Shown here: piece by piece, positions 1 to 7,299 of the stretch
How the letters are laid out: the number at the start of each line of letters is the position of its first letter
Numbering within the stretch: position 1 is the first letter of the stretch
Source: a virus
DNA: 64,000 nt
Virus record (IMG/VR): IMGVR_UViG_3300033148_005363
Coordinates: 1-64,000 of that record
Direction: 5' to 3' (one strand)
Made by a program: the position numbers and the translations under genes
The notes under the pieces: generated by a model
What the model was told of the DNA's origin: nothing
The model's database searches: none
The model's input: the letters and a program-made list of their open reading frames with translations, nothing else

Positions 1-10
1 CCCCCCCCTG

Positions 11-466
11 GTGCTCCCCCTGTCGATCATGCGGTTCATCGCCCTCGTGATCATGCTCCTCCAAGAGCTAATCGACAATCTCCACTCACTTGACCAGGCG
101 ATCACTGACGCAGAGTACGCTATCCAGAAGGGCCAGGAGCGCGAAGACGACGACCTGATCGCTATCGGGCAGTGCGCGCTCTCCAACGTCGAGGCAGAGA
201 TCGAACAGGCGATGAGTATCCTGACCATGCTGGGAGCGCCGATCCGGCTGATCAACGTGTTCCTCGCCCTCCTGGGGCAGCCCTGCTTCCGCTTCGACCC
301 GGATCCGAACCTCGACCTCAATGGCCTGATCATGTTCCTGCAAGCGATCCTCGACTTCCTCACCACCATCAACATCAATATCCCAGGTCTCCCGACCCCG
401 GACCTCTGCGACAAGTACTGGGAGTACGATCCGCTCACCAACAGTTTCAAGAAGGTCAGTTCCTAG
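11..466 (+). CDS. Hypothetical protein, probably 5'-truncated by the window edge
   Basis: This is the only convincing + strand gene. The frame is open back to the left edge, so the GTG at 11 may be internal and the protein may be longer. The visible part has a hydrophobic N-terminal stretch (residues about 5-18), a helical, acidic middle, a second hydrophobic stretch (about 80-90) and a Pro/Asn-rich C-terminus. I do not recognise the family. It ends 9 bases before the stop of the opposing - strand operon, so the two transcription units converge here with no room for a classic terminator. It probably belongs to the + strand block expected outside the window. Confidence 0.5.
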   Translation: MLPLSIMRFIALVIMLLQELIDNLHSLDQAITDAEYAIQKGQEREDDDLIAIGQCALSNVEAEIEQAMSILTMLGAPIRLINVFLALLGQPCFRFDPDPNLDLNGLIMFLQAILDFLTTININIPGLPTPDLCDKYWEYDPLTNSFKKVSS

Positions 467-475
467 CGACGACGA

Positions 476-1147
476 CTAGACATCCTGCGCCAACAGGACA
501 TCGCGCCGGTAGAAGCGTGGTTCATCTTTGGGGATCAGGGCGGTCTTGCTTGTCCGCTGCCGCCCGGGCCAATCGGTGAAGAATCGGACCTTGATCACCG
601 AGGGGGTGGCTCCGTAGACGACCCCGGGGACGGCTCGCCAGATCCGCGGAGCGCCCCGCTTCCCCCCGCGTACCCACACCTTGTCACCATCGGGGATCCC
701 GTACTCGACGACGTCCAGGGGGTACCAAAGCCGCTGTCGGCAGTCCTGGCAGAGATCCATGGTAACCGGGGCCCTCGGGTCCTTGTCCCGCTGGTAGAGG
801 TGGGCGTCGCATTCCACGCAGTGGCCGGGCAGGAATTTCCGCTTGACCTGGTCGGCGACCTTCCGCGCCGTGCGGATCTCGTCACCGGAGACGGGGGCCT
901 CGACGTCATGGAACTCGGCCAGTGCGACCTCCGCGGCCTTCGCACCAGCCCGCCGCCGATTGTAGTCCTGGACGGACAAGAAGTTCCGGCAGTTGACATC
1001 GTGGTGAATGCCGTCGGGATCCCAATACCCGGATCCCATGTAATACTCGTCGTAGCACGCCCGCCTGGTCATATGACGCCAGCGGGTATCGCCACCCGAG
1101 GCTTTCCAGCGCGCATCGGATCGGCAGTGTCGGCAGATGTCAGACAT
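476..1147 (-). CDS. Zinc-ribbon protein at the end of the type IV CRISPR-like operon
   Basis: The protein has 223 residues and its family is not recognised. It carries two Cys-x2-Cys pairs at 110/113 and 133/136, spaced as in a zinc ribbon, and a further pair at 5/8 with single Cys at 31 and 53 that could form a second site. The C-terminal 80 residues look beta-rich and SH3-like. The start lies 3 bases after the csf3 stop and is preceded by a strong AGGAGG ribosome-binding site, so it is co-transcribed with the Csf genes and is the last gene of the operon. It could be an ancillary nucleic-acid-binding partner of the effector or simply a passenger; the sequence does not decide. Confidence 0.75.
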   Translation of the reverse strand: MSDICRHCRSDARWKASGGDTRWRHMTRRACYDEYYMGSGYWDPDGIHHDVNCRNFLSVQDYNRRRAGAKAAEVALAEFHDVEAPVSGDEIRTARKVADQVKRKFLPGHCVECDAHLYQRDKDPRAPVTMDLCQDCRQRLWYPLDVVEYGIPDGDKVWVRGGKRGAPRIWRAVPGVVYGATPSVIKVRFFTDWPGRQRTSKTALIPKDEPRFYRRDVLLAQDV

Positions 1148-1150
1148 TCC

Positions 1151-1828
1151 TTACCTCCTCCAGGGCAAATAGTCCCCCGCCTCCACATAATCACCCACGT
1201 CGCACATAGGGCGCGTGTCCACGCTGTTCCAGTACGGCGGGCGGGTGCGGCAGATCCGCACGCCGTCCTCGACAGGCAGATACCGCATCGCTTGCCCGTC
1301 CCGCACCACAGACAGGTCTTTGTCCACCACCTCGACCGTGACACCCACGACGCGCCCCCGCCCGCGTGCCCGGTCCCTGCCCAGGTAGCGGATCGGCTTC
1401 TGGCGGAAGAGCTTGGCCACCTCCTTGCGAACGCCGTACACGTACCCGACCATGGACGTACAGAGCACCAGGGGTAGGCCGACATTCCATTCCTTGCCTG
1501 TGCCAATCTGTGTATTCCAGGTGCCCTTGGTCATGTGCAGCCGGTCTTGCTGCATCTTCCGCCGTCGGTAGTCCATGGATTCAGCGGTCTCCCCGTCCGG
1601 GGTCAACGCGCTTGTGCAGTAGCCCCATACGGAGCGGTCAAGCCTCCATCGCCAGCGTCCCAGGGGCATCCTGATATCGTCCGGCCTCTCGTCTCTGGCC
1701 GGTGGCGTGAGCCCCTGGTGCGGAGCCAGGATAGCGCCCAAGAGCGCGTCGAGGTGGATAGGCTCATGAGGATCCAGCACTACGCCGGAGCCATCGAGGG
1801 TGAATGTGATCTTCAGTGGTCTCAGCAT
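1151..1828 (-). CDS. csf3: Csf3-like (Cas5 family) type IV CRISPR protein
   Basis: Cas5-type RAMP proteins cap the crRNA 5' end in multisubunit effectors. The 225-residue product opens with a ferredoxin-like beta strand (LRPLKITF), followed by PIHLDALL at 23-30, a signature I associate with Csf3. It ends its RAMP core with the glycine/arginine-rich loop GRDRARGRGRV at 150-160, the typical RAMP G-loop. The start at 1828 was chosen because AGAGGAGA lies 5 bases upstream and because the CysH-like gene ends 11 bases before; a longer frame reaching 1972 would overlap cysH deeply. Neighbours csf1, csf2 and cysH support the call. Family assignment is from memory of sequence features, without a profile search. 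Confidence 0.8.
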   Translation of the reverse strand: MLRPLKITFTLDGSGVVLDPHEPIHLDALLGAILAPHQGLTPPARDERPDDIRMPLGRWRWRLDRSVWGYCTSALTPDGETAESMDYRRRKMQQDRLHMTKGTWNTQIGTGKEWNVGLPLVLCTSMVGYVYGVRKEVAKLFRQKPIRYLGRDRARGRGRVVGVTVEVVDKDLSVVRDGQAMRYLPVEDGVRICRTRPPYWNSVDTRPMCDVGDYVEAGDYLPWRR

Positions 1829-1839
1829 TGGGTTCTCCT

Positions 1840-2568
1840 CTACACCATTCCGAGGTGTCGCAGCTTGCGATACAGCGCAGGATAGTGTCTGCGCACGTAC
1901 TCTGCGGAGCCGCTTTCCTCGCGCGTGACATTCCATGCCCAGCCCACGCGGATCGCGTTGCGGTCTCGCCACTCGGTGCGCTGATAGGCGGGGTGGATCG
2001 GCAGGCCGTGCTCGTCCAGATAGGCAAACGAATCAGCTCCCAGCCAGCGCCGCATCGGATTGGCTACAGCGCACCCCCAGTAGGGACTGTCCCGGATCGG
2101 GCCTCGGCTCTGGATAAGGATCTTGCGCTGCGGGGCCTCGTCCATGCGCAGCCCGACGAAGTTGAGCACGATCCCGTTTTCGATCAGTGCTTTACGGATC
2201 GGCTCCACAAGCACGCATTCATGAGTGCGACGGGTATTTCTCCGGGCGGCATCATGCCCCTCTTTTTTCCAGTGCGCCATGACATCGCCGGGGGCAATCA
2301 CCAGCGGACGCCCCAGCAACTCAGCAGTGCGTCTGACGACCCCCTCGGTTTCCTCCATCTCCAGACCGGAGTTGTTCCACATGACGACCGGGTCGCAATG
2401 CTGGACCACGATATGCGCCATGGCTACGGAGTCCTTGCCCCCGGACACTGCCACCGTCGCGGGGCCTGGATACTGAACGAGTGCCTCCTTGACGATAGCA
2501 TGGGCATCCGCTATCACGCCCCGATAATGGCGCCCCTGTGTATGCCTGTAGAGCACGTCCTCAAGCAT
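1840..2568 (-). CDS. cysH: CysH-like PP-loop ATPase of a type IV-B CRISPR-like locus
   Basis: The 242-residue protein belongs to the phosphoadenosine-phosphosulfate reductase/PP-loop superfamily. The PP-loop SGGKDS is at 42-47, and GLRMDEAPQR at 139-148 matches the family's GxRxxE-type motif. The C-terminal ECGIH/ECGLH cysteine motif of true PAPS reductases is absent; the remaining Cys (58, 118, 166) are elsewhere. An adenylating or nucleotide-binding role is therefore more likely than sulfate reduction. A cysH-like gene next to csf1-3 is the known hallmark of type IV-B loci. The start at 2568 overlaps the csf1 stop by 8 bases, indicating translational coupling; an upstream in-frame start at 2607 would overlap further. 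Confidence 0.85.
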   Translation of the reverse strand: MLEDVLYRHTQGRHYRGVIADAHAIVKEALVQYPGPATVAVSGGKDSVAMAHIVVQHCDPVVMWNNSGLEMEETEGVVRRTAELLGRPLVIAPGDVMAHWKKEGHDAARRNTRRTHECVLVEPIRKALIENGIVLNFVGLRMDEAPQRKILIQSRGPIRDSPYWGCAVANPMRRWLGADSFAYLDEHGLPIHPAYQRTEWRDRNAIRVGWAWNVTREESGSAEYVRRHYPALYRKLRHLGMV

Positions 2569-3271
2569 CGGCTGCGCTCCCGGCCGCTGCGTTCTTCCGC
2601 TCCTCAATGCTGGGCAACAGATAGCACACGAAGCGATACAGCGGAGACCTCCACTTGTCCGCGCTCCACTTCTCGAAATCCAGCCAGGTGCTGATTCCGG
2701 AGCGCTTGATCGTGGCGACGTTCGGGTGTCGGGATTCCAGCGCTGGCCGCCCGATCCCGCTTTCCAGATACCCGCACAGCCGGGTGTACATCGCCCTCAC
2801 CGCTGCGCCGTCTGAGCAATCCACAAGCACGTCGTCGAATGCCCACAGGGCGCTGCGCGGGTACGCGTTGACGCGGGCTACCAGGATCCCGTGCTTCTTG
2901 TATGACGTGGTGCAGTAGGCTGCCCATCGCTCAGGGGGCGAATCGAAGAACCCCTCCGGCCCCTCAAGGACGGCCCGGCGCACGTCCGGACGGCGGAGTT
3001 TGACGAACTGCCGGCCGTCGCAGATCCACGAACTCATCCGCTGCCATTTCCACTTGAGCGCTTGGTATGTCTCTACTCCTACCAGATCGCTATTCGGCGC
3101 AGCGAAGATTCCCTGGGTCGTGAAGTTGCCCCCGATCGCGTCCTTGCGGCGGATGCATGGCCCCTCCCTACCGGTGACCGCGCACGTCCCATGCACGGGC
3201 TCCTGTGGCAGCGGTACCCGCTCGGTGAGGGGTAGCAGAGCAGACGCTACCAGTTCAGCCGGACTACTCAT
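2561..3271 (-). CDS. csf1: Csf1-like type IV CRISPR large-subunit protein
   Basis: Csf1 is the reduced large subunit (Cas8-like) of type IV effectors. This 236-residue protein has the expected small size. It has an N-terminal Cys region (Cys30, Cys39, Cys84), which looks like an incomplete version of the usual Csf1 zinc finger, and the segment YCTTSYKKHGIL at about 119-130, which resembles the conserved core seen in Csf1 proteins, followed by a beta strand. It overlaps csf2 by 8 bases upstream and cysH by 8 bases downstream, so translation of the three genes is linked. The zinc site cannot be confirmed by eye. Without its neighbours this would be a weaker call. Confidence 0.75.
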   Translation of the reverse strand: MSSPAELVASALLPLTERVPLPQEPVHGTCAVTGREGPCIRRKDAIGGNFTTQGIFAAPNSDLVGVETYQALKWKWQRMSSWICDGRQFVKLRRPDVRRAVLEGPEGFFDSPPERWAAYCTTSYKKHGILVARVNAYPRSALWAFDDVLVDCSDGAAVRAMYTRLCGYLESGIGRPALESRHPNVATIKRSGISTWLDFEKWSADKWRSPLYRFVCYLLPSIEERKNAAAGSAADA

Positions 3272-4499
3272 CCGAACCAGCGGGAGCGATAGCCGAGATC
3301 TCCCGGAGGAAATCCAGGATCATGTCCTTGTTCTCGGCGAGGAAGGTCTCGTACGGCTCCGAGGACGGGAGGTTGTCGTACTCGATTTCCACGCTCCCGA
3401 GCCCGCGGCGTCCCTCGGCACCCAGCCGCCCCTGCTTGCGCATGAGTTCCAGGCCGACAGCAAGCGCGGACAGTTCGACCTCCGAGATATGACCCAGCAG
3501 ATCCACGCCGCCCTCCAGTTCTACGCCTGTTTTCAGACACTCGGTGGTGGCGATCATGCCGGAGTGCTTGTCGTACTCCTCGCGGTCCTCGCGACGGGTC
3601 AAGAACTCCCAGCAGAAGAGCTGCGAAACGTTCTGCTCACCCGTCCCCCACTGCTTGCACAGCGGACGCAGGTCGTTCACCTGGATCCTGCCAGCCAGGA
3701 TCTTGTTGCCGACTGAGCACCCGAGAAGGCTGATCGACGGGAGCGTGTCGCGGAAGCGATGCACGCCCCTGGCCTTGACGGCACCGGCGCTCCCGAGTAC
3801 GGCGGCGACGGCCTTGTGCGCCTTGCTGGTCTTCTCTTCCAGCGCGCCCCCTGAGTAGAGGACCTGGAAGAAGTAGGGCTCGATCGGTGGATTGCTGCGG
3901 CTGGGGACCAACCCCAGATTGTCTAGCAGGTGGTCAGCCAGCAGGTCCCGCATCCGGCCCCGGAACGCGTTGCCCGCGTAGTACGGCAACGACAGGACCT
4001 TGTCCGTATCCGTAAGCACGTCCAGGCGGCGGAACATCGTGGCATTCCCGGCTTTGATGTCCGCGCCGTGAGACAGCGGCGACAAGCACTGGACACGGAT
4101 CGGGATGTCGAATCCTCTCCGCTGGGGAGCTGCCCCGCTGGCCCCCTCGTCTGCCTCGATATCGATCGATTCCAGGCTGGACAACAGCATGGCCTCGTCC
4201 GTGACGGCCGAAAGCATCGCCGCTATACGGGAGTGCCCCGACAGCCAAGCCACCACGGCCGGCGCGTCGGGGTTCGCGCACTCGGTCAGAAACGCGGTGA
4301 CCGTGGTCTCCGCTATCTTGTCGGCCGCGAATTCCACGGACTCCACCAGATGTTCCATCATGGACACCAGGCTGGCCTCGGTGCACGCCTGCCGGATGCG
4401 GTCAGCGAAGAAATCCAGGAAGTTCCTGGAAACCTTCATCTGCGCGCCGTCGCGCACAGCGCTCATCATCCTGATTGTCGTTTCGAGTGTCTTGTTCAT
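3264..4499 (-). CDS. csf2: Csf2/Cas7 backbone protein with helical N-terminal extension (possible Cas11-Cas7 fusion)
   Basis: Cas7 subunits polymerise along the guide RNA. Residues about 129-411 read as a Cas7-type RAMP: LSPLSHGAD at 139-147, LPYYAGNAFRGRMRDLL at about 171-187 (the conserved SGNxxRG-like helix of Csf2/Csm3-type proteins), and a C-terminal GRLGAEGRRGLGSVEI glycine-rich loop. Residues 1-125 precede any RAMP strand and are almost entirely helical by composition, ending in an Ala/Gly/Glu linker. This is about the size of a Cas11 small subunit, and no separate small-subunit gene exists nearby. The start at 4499 has GGAGGG 7 bases upstream and forms an ATGA overlap with the preceding gene. 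RAMP identity is well supported; the Cas11 identity of the extension is inference. Confidence 0.85.
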   Translation of the reverse strand: MNKTLETTIRMMSAVRDGAQMKVSRNFLDFFADRIRQACTEASLVSMMEHLVESVEFAADKIAETTVTAFLTECANPDAPAVVAWLSGHSRIAAMLSAVTDEAMLLSSLESIDIEADEGASGAAPQRRGFDIPIRVQCLSPLSHGADIKAGNATMFRRLDVLTDTDKVLSLPYYAGNAFRGRMRDLLADHLLDNLGLVPSRSNPPIEPYFFQVLYSGGALEEKTSKAHKAVAAVLGSAGAVKARGVHRFRDTLPSISLLGCSVGNKILAGRIQVNDLRPLCKQWGTGEQNVSQLFCWEFLTRREDREEYDKHSGMIATTECLKTGVELEGGVDLLGHISEVELSALAVGLELMRKQGRLGAEGRRGLGSVEIEYDNLPSSEPYETFLAENKDMILDFLREISAIAPAGSDE

Positions 4500-5065
4500 T
4501 GCTTTTCCCTCCATTTTCTCTGTTGGTACACCACTACATACACCCCGTGCCTGACCACCCTGAGCCGCTTCTGCTCAACGAATCTCAGGAGGATCGTCTC
4601 GACCTTGGCGACCGTCTCCGCCCCGATCTCGCTCTTGATATCGAATGCGTACCGATGTTGCTCATCCTCAAGCAGGTGCGGGATCAACGTCGCCGCCGTG
4701 AACGGCTCATCCGCCTTGGGCCGGAGCACGCGGAGAACCTCCTCAAGCGCCCGTTGCCGCAGCACGCGCTTTCGAAACGCTCGGTTTTCTTCGTTGTCCG
4801 TGAGTCCCCATTTGCCCATGAAGTACAGGAGGTTCTTCGGCGTCCAGTGCTTGCCCTTGATCGTCGTGATCCCCGCTCTGTTCAGGCGATCGGCGATTTG
4901 CTGCGTCGTGTTCCCCTTGTCTTGACCATCTCGGATCATGGTGCGGACCCGTCGCTCTTCGGGGTGAGGTTGCCGACGCAGATTTTCCCAGCGCTTATCC
5001 GTCCGGTAGATCTTGAGGGGCCTCTTCTTGTACTTGTTGGGGACGTGTCTGTAATACTGGACCAC
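4496..5065 (-). CDS. DNA-binding protein with recombinase-type helix-turn-helix
   Basis: The 189-residue basic protein has a helix-turn-helix at about 52-85 (NTTQQIADRLNRAGI followed by KHWTPKNLLYFM). This closely resembles the DNA-binding domain found C-terminal in large serine recombinases, but no catalytic resolvase domain is present. The last 75 residues look like a winged helix. It lies directly upstream of csf2 with an ATGA overlap, at the position where type IV-B loci may carry an accessory gene. It could regulate the cassette or be an ancillary DNA-targeting factor. The start is a GTG with no clear ribosome-binding site, so the true start may be further in. Confidence 0.7.
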   Translation of the reverse strand: MVQYYRHVPNKYKKRPLKIYRTDKRWENLRRQPHPEERRVRTMIRDGQDKGNTTQQIADRLNRAGITTIKGKHWTPKNLLYFMGKWGLTDNEENRAFRKRVLRQRALEEVLRVLRPKADEPFTAATLIPHLLEDEQHRYAFDIKSEIGAETVAKVETILLRFVEQKRLRVVRHGVYVVVYQQRKWREKQ

Positions 5066-5074
5066 GGCGGGTTG

Positions 5075-5572
5075 CTACTGCTGATCAGGTTCGTCGGTGG
5101 AGGTATCGCCCTTGTCGCCGGGCTCTGCGAAGAGATCCCCGGTCCGAAGTTCCCGGAAGTCGACGCTGACAACCAGCCCGTGATTCCGCAGGATCTCCCA
5201 CGTGGGGCCGCGGTGCGCTTCCTCGTACAGGCACACGCTCACCTCGAAGGTCATGAAGTAGTTGACGTCCGTCTCCCCGTCATCGTTCTCCACCGCGCCC
5301 GCTACCTCGATCTTCGGCTTGGCAAGGGGGCTCTCCAGATCGAAGGTCCACTCCTCATTCGCAGCCCCGATGGACAGCGCGTGGGTCGCCAGAGCCTTCG
5401 GACCCGTGACCGTCTTCCCGAACGCGCCCAGGGACGAGGGCTCCATACCCAGCTCCCGGAGCTCGTCCTCTGTAATATGGGTGCGAAGCCCGATGGTTAG
5501 CACCGCCTTGTCGTTGAGCCGCCCGACCTTGATTGCCTTGATCGAGCACTTTTTCGTTTCTCTGTGGAACAT
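5075..5572 (-). CDS. Hypothetical early protein
   Basis: The 165-residue protein is of unknown family: a mixed alpha/beta N-terminal 130 residues and a low-complexity acidic tail (Gly/Asp/Glu/Thr, residues about 145-165). The start at 5572 is well supported by GGAGGAGAAACG immediately upstream. It sits between SSB and the DNA-binding gene that leads the CRISPR-like cassette, in the same direction, so it is part of the same transcription unit. I see no catalytic motif. The acidic tail next to an SSB gene hints at a DNA-metabolism role, but that is only contextual. Confidence 0.7.
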   Translation of the reverse strand: MFHRETKKCSIKAIKVGRLNDKAVLTIGLRTHITEDELRELGMEPSSLGAFGKTVTGPKALATHALSIGAANEEWTFDLESPLAKPKIEVAGAVENDDGETDVNYFMTFEVSVCLYEEAHRGPTWEILRNHGLVVSVDFRELRTGDLFAEPGDKGDTSTDEPDQQ

Positions 5573-5587
5573 CGTTTCTCCTCCGCG

Positions 5588-5899
5588 TCAGTTTAGTAGA
5601 CGCGCAAATTCTATTATCACGTCGTAATCGTTCACCTGGTGCCCGTCTGGATGCCTCCATGACTGCATCCGCATCCTGCCGATCGCAAAAACTACACCGC
5701 CCTTTCGCCCCCGCTCGAACAGATTCTGACCCACGCCACCGTACGCGACGGTCCTGAACCAGCAAGGATCGTCGGTCCCTGTTTTCTTGACCGTGTAGTT
5801 AGTGGCCATGGTCACCGTGCAATACGGCGTGCCCTTCCCCGATGTCCGCATCTCGGGATCCTTGCCCATGCGTCCAAGTATGAAAACCATGTTGAACAT
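5588..5899 (-). CDS. ssb: Single-stranded DNA-binding protein
   Basis: The 103-residue OB-fold protein reads like a compact SSB: N-terminal strand MVFILGRMGKDPEMR, then TPYCTVTMATNYTV, WFRTVAYGGVGQN and a final strand ending at FARLLN. These match the order of bacterial SSB strands (LIGRLGxDPE, FxxAT, WxxVxxFG). It lacks the acidic C-terminal tail (DDDIPF-like) that recruits partners in bacterial SSB, as is common for short phage versions. AGGAG lies 10 bases upstream of the start. It should coat ssDNA during phage replication. It lies in the 7.1-0.5 kb operon rather than the main replication block. Confidence 0.88.
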   Translation of the reverse strand: MFNMVFILGRMGKDPEMRTSGKGTPYCTVTMATNYTVKKTGTDDPCWFRTVAYGGVGQNLFERGRKGGVVFAIGRMRMQSWRHPDGHQVNDYDVIIEFARLLN

Positions 5900-5902
5900 C
5901 GA

Positions 5903-6469
5903 TCATCGTCTCCTGTAAGTCATCGGGCCAAACCGCTCTACCAGCTCGTGTCGGTCAGCGAGTCCGCGTAGAACGCTGTCCACCGTGCGGAGATCACGGG
6001 TGTCCATGATCCGCGCTACGTGCTCAACGGTCACGGTCTCCCCCGCCCTGAACATCTGGAGCCTGTCGCGAATCCGGTCGATCAGGTGGTCATCAATCTC
6101 CGCACTCGCCGCGTCATCCTCCGTCTTCGGAAGCAGGCGCTCAGTGATCCCGGCAATCACCCGCTCAATCATCTCCCCCCGTCCGTTCTTGATGGCTTCC
6201 AGCGCTACGAGGAACGCCCGAAGCGCCAGTTTGCCACCACGGACATGGGGGTCATTCCGCCGCCCCTGATCGCCCATAACGATACCCTTCTCGTACGTTT
6301 CCTGAAGGGTCTGCCGCAACTCCATTCCGACCGCTGGCTCGCACAGGGACGCGTAGACCCGGGCCGCGATCCAGCCAGCGAGATCACGAGACGGGATCAG
6401 CACCCAGGCGTCATTGGCCTGCCGCCCTGACTCCCTGTGGTAGACGTCAAATTTCCGTTCCATCCTCAT
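5903..6469 (-). CDS. Hypothetical protein with C-terminal winged-helix region
   Basis: The 188-residue, mainly helical protein is unrecognised. The last 55 residues (about 132-188: helix, RAGETVTVEHVARIM, TVDSVLRGLADRHELVERFG) have the pattern of a winged helix-turn-helix, suggesting DNA binding or protein-protein contact. A second ATG two codons downstream (position 6463) is an equally good start; both overlap the upstream gene's stop at 6447. It is co-directional with SSB and the regulator gene upstream. Confidence 0.65.
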   Translation of the reverse strand: MRMERKFDVYHRESGRQANDAWVLIPSRDLAGWIAARVYASLCEPAVGMELRQTLQETYEKGIVMGDQGRRNDPHVRGGKLALRAFLVALEAIKNGRGEMIERVIAGITERLLPKTEDDAASAEIDDHLIDRIRDRLQMFRAGETVTVEHVARIMDTRDLRTVDSVLRGLADRHELVERFGPMTYRRR

Positions 6470-6830
6470 CGCCTTGCGCGCTGCCAGTCAGAAACGACAC
6501 CCCGTGGAACACCGGCCCGATCCGATTCCGCCATTCGAGCATCCGCTCAACGGGAAACTCAGCAAGGTCATCCTCCGAATCGGCGATCAGGATATGCAGG
6601 AGCTGCCAGGAATCGTCGACGTACTGCCCCACTCCGTCCCCGAACCGTTCAACCAGCGCCTTGCGGTATGCCTTCAGAGCGAGCCGCTCCGCCTCGTCGG
6701 GATACTCTGGATACCTCTGTAGTGCCGCGCCGAGGGCGACGTTCCAGGCTGGCCAGATCGCCTCCCCGTCGACGTGTGCCTCCAGCCGCTCCCGCACGGC
6801 GCTCAGGATCTTGTCCCCGACGATGTCCAT
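6447..6830 (-). CDS. Hypothetical early protein
   Basis: The 127-residue, helical, acidic protein is of unknown function. The start at 6830 was preferred to a longer frame beginning at 7046, because the ATG overlaps the stop of the regulator gene as TGATG, the dominant junction type here, and the upstream extension is a low-complexity Gly/Arg stretch that is only the shadow of the regulator gene's tail. No motif is visible. Confidence 0.7.
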   Translation of the reverse strand: MDIVGDKILSAVRERLEAHVDGEAIWPAWNVALGAALQRYPEYPDEAERLALKAYRKALVERFGDGVGQYVDDSWQLLHILIADSEDDLAEFPVERMLEWRNRIGPVFHGVSFLTGSAQGDEDGTEI

Positions 6831-7147
6831 CAGGGGGCCTCGACCGCGTCCACCGGATCCGCCGCGTCCGCCGCTGGTTCCCCTGCCTCTTCCCCTGCCT
6901 CCTCGTCGGTCATGCCCGGTAGATCCAGGAGGATCTCCAACCCGAGGTACTGAAGAATCTCCGCGGAGAAGTGCTTCTTCAGCGCGATCATCAGGGTGAG
7001 CAACAACGCCAATTCCTTGGGCACCTCGTGAACCCCGCGGCACCACCTACTCACCGTGTTGTAACTCCGGTCGACGAACACAGCGAATTCCGCCATGGTC
7101 ACACCCAGTTCCTCCTGCATCAACGCTCTGAACTCTTTCCCTTTCAT
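6830..7147 (-). CDS. Cro/XRE-type helix-turn-helix regulator
   Basis: The 105-residue protein has a classic helix-turn-helix at about 13-42 (LGVTMAEFAVFVDRSYNTVSRWCRG), followed by helices and an Ala/Glu/Asp-rich tail from about 80. It is the first gene after the 7.2 kb promoter, with an AGAGGT ribosome-binding site 6 bases upstream of the ATG and a leader of about 55 bases. That position fits an autoregulated repressor of the operon containing SSB and the type IV CRISPR-like genes. Target operators are not proven; the promoter spacer contains TTCGACG, related to the operator repeats near 23.9 kb. Confidence 0.75.
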   Translation of the reverse strand: MKGKEFRALMQEELGVTMAEFAVFVDRSYNTVSRWCRGVHEVPKELALLLTLMIALKKHFSAEILQYLGLEILLDLPGMTDEEAGEEAGEPAADAADPVDAVEAP

Positions 7148-7209
7148 CTGCTACCTCTTGTGTGGGAATATGCAACGTCTCACGCTGACCTCCGGTCCAA
7201 CCTGTGGCT

Positions 7210-7238
7210 ACTCTACGATACGTCGAACGCGCTGTCAA
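7210..7238 (-). promoter_or_regulatory. Sigma70-type promoter of the regulator/SSB/CRISPR operon
   Basis: On the - strand TTGACA (7238-7233) is followed after 17 bases by TAGAGT (7215-7210). The -35 is a perfect consensus and the -10 matches at 4 of 6. It sits in the 152-base gap between the genes ending at 7300 and starting at 7147. Transcription would begin near 7203 and run through the regulator to the zinc-ribbon gene at 476. The spacer contains GTTCGACGTATCG, which could be an operator half site. Confidence 0.75.
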
Positions 7239-7299
7239 GCGCGTATTGGACGGATCGTCGTTTGTGGGCCGGGGACCGAGGAGGCAGGGGGGGGGCGGA

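Noticed and set aside
1-480. CRISPR array next to the type IV genes
   Set aside because: No evenly spaced direct repeats with unique spacers are visible here or elsewhere around the cassette.
1828-1972. Longer csf3 frame starting at 1972
   Set aside because: It lies inside cysH in another frame, is Arg-rich and lacks a ribosome-binding site; the start at 1828 has a clear one.
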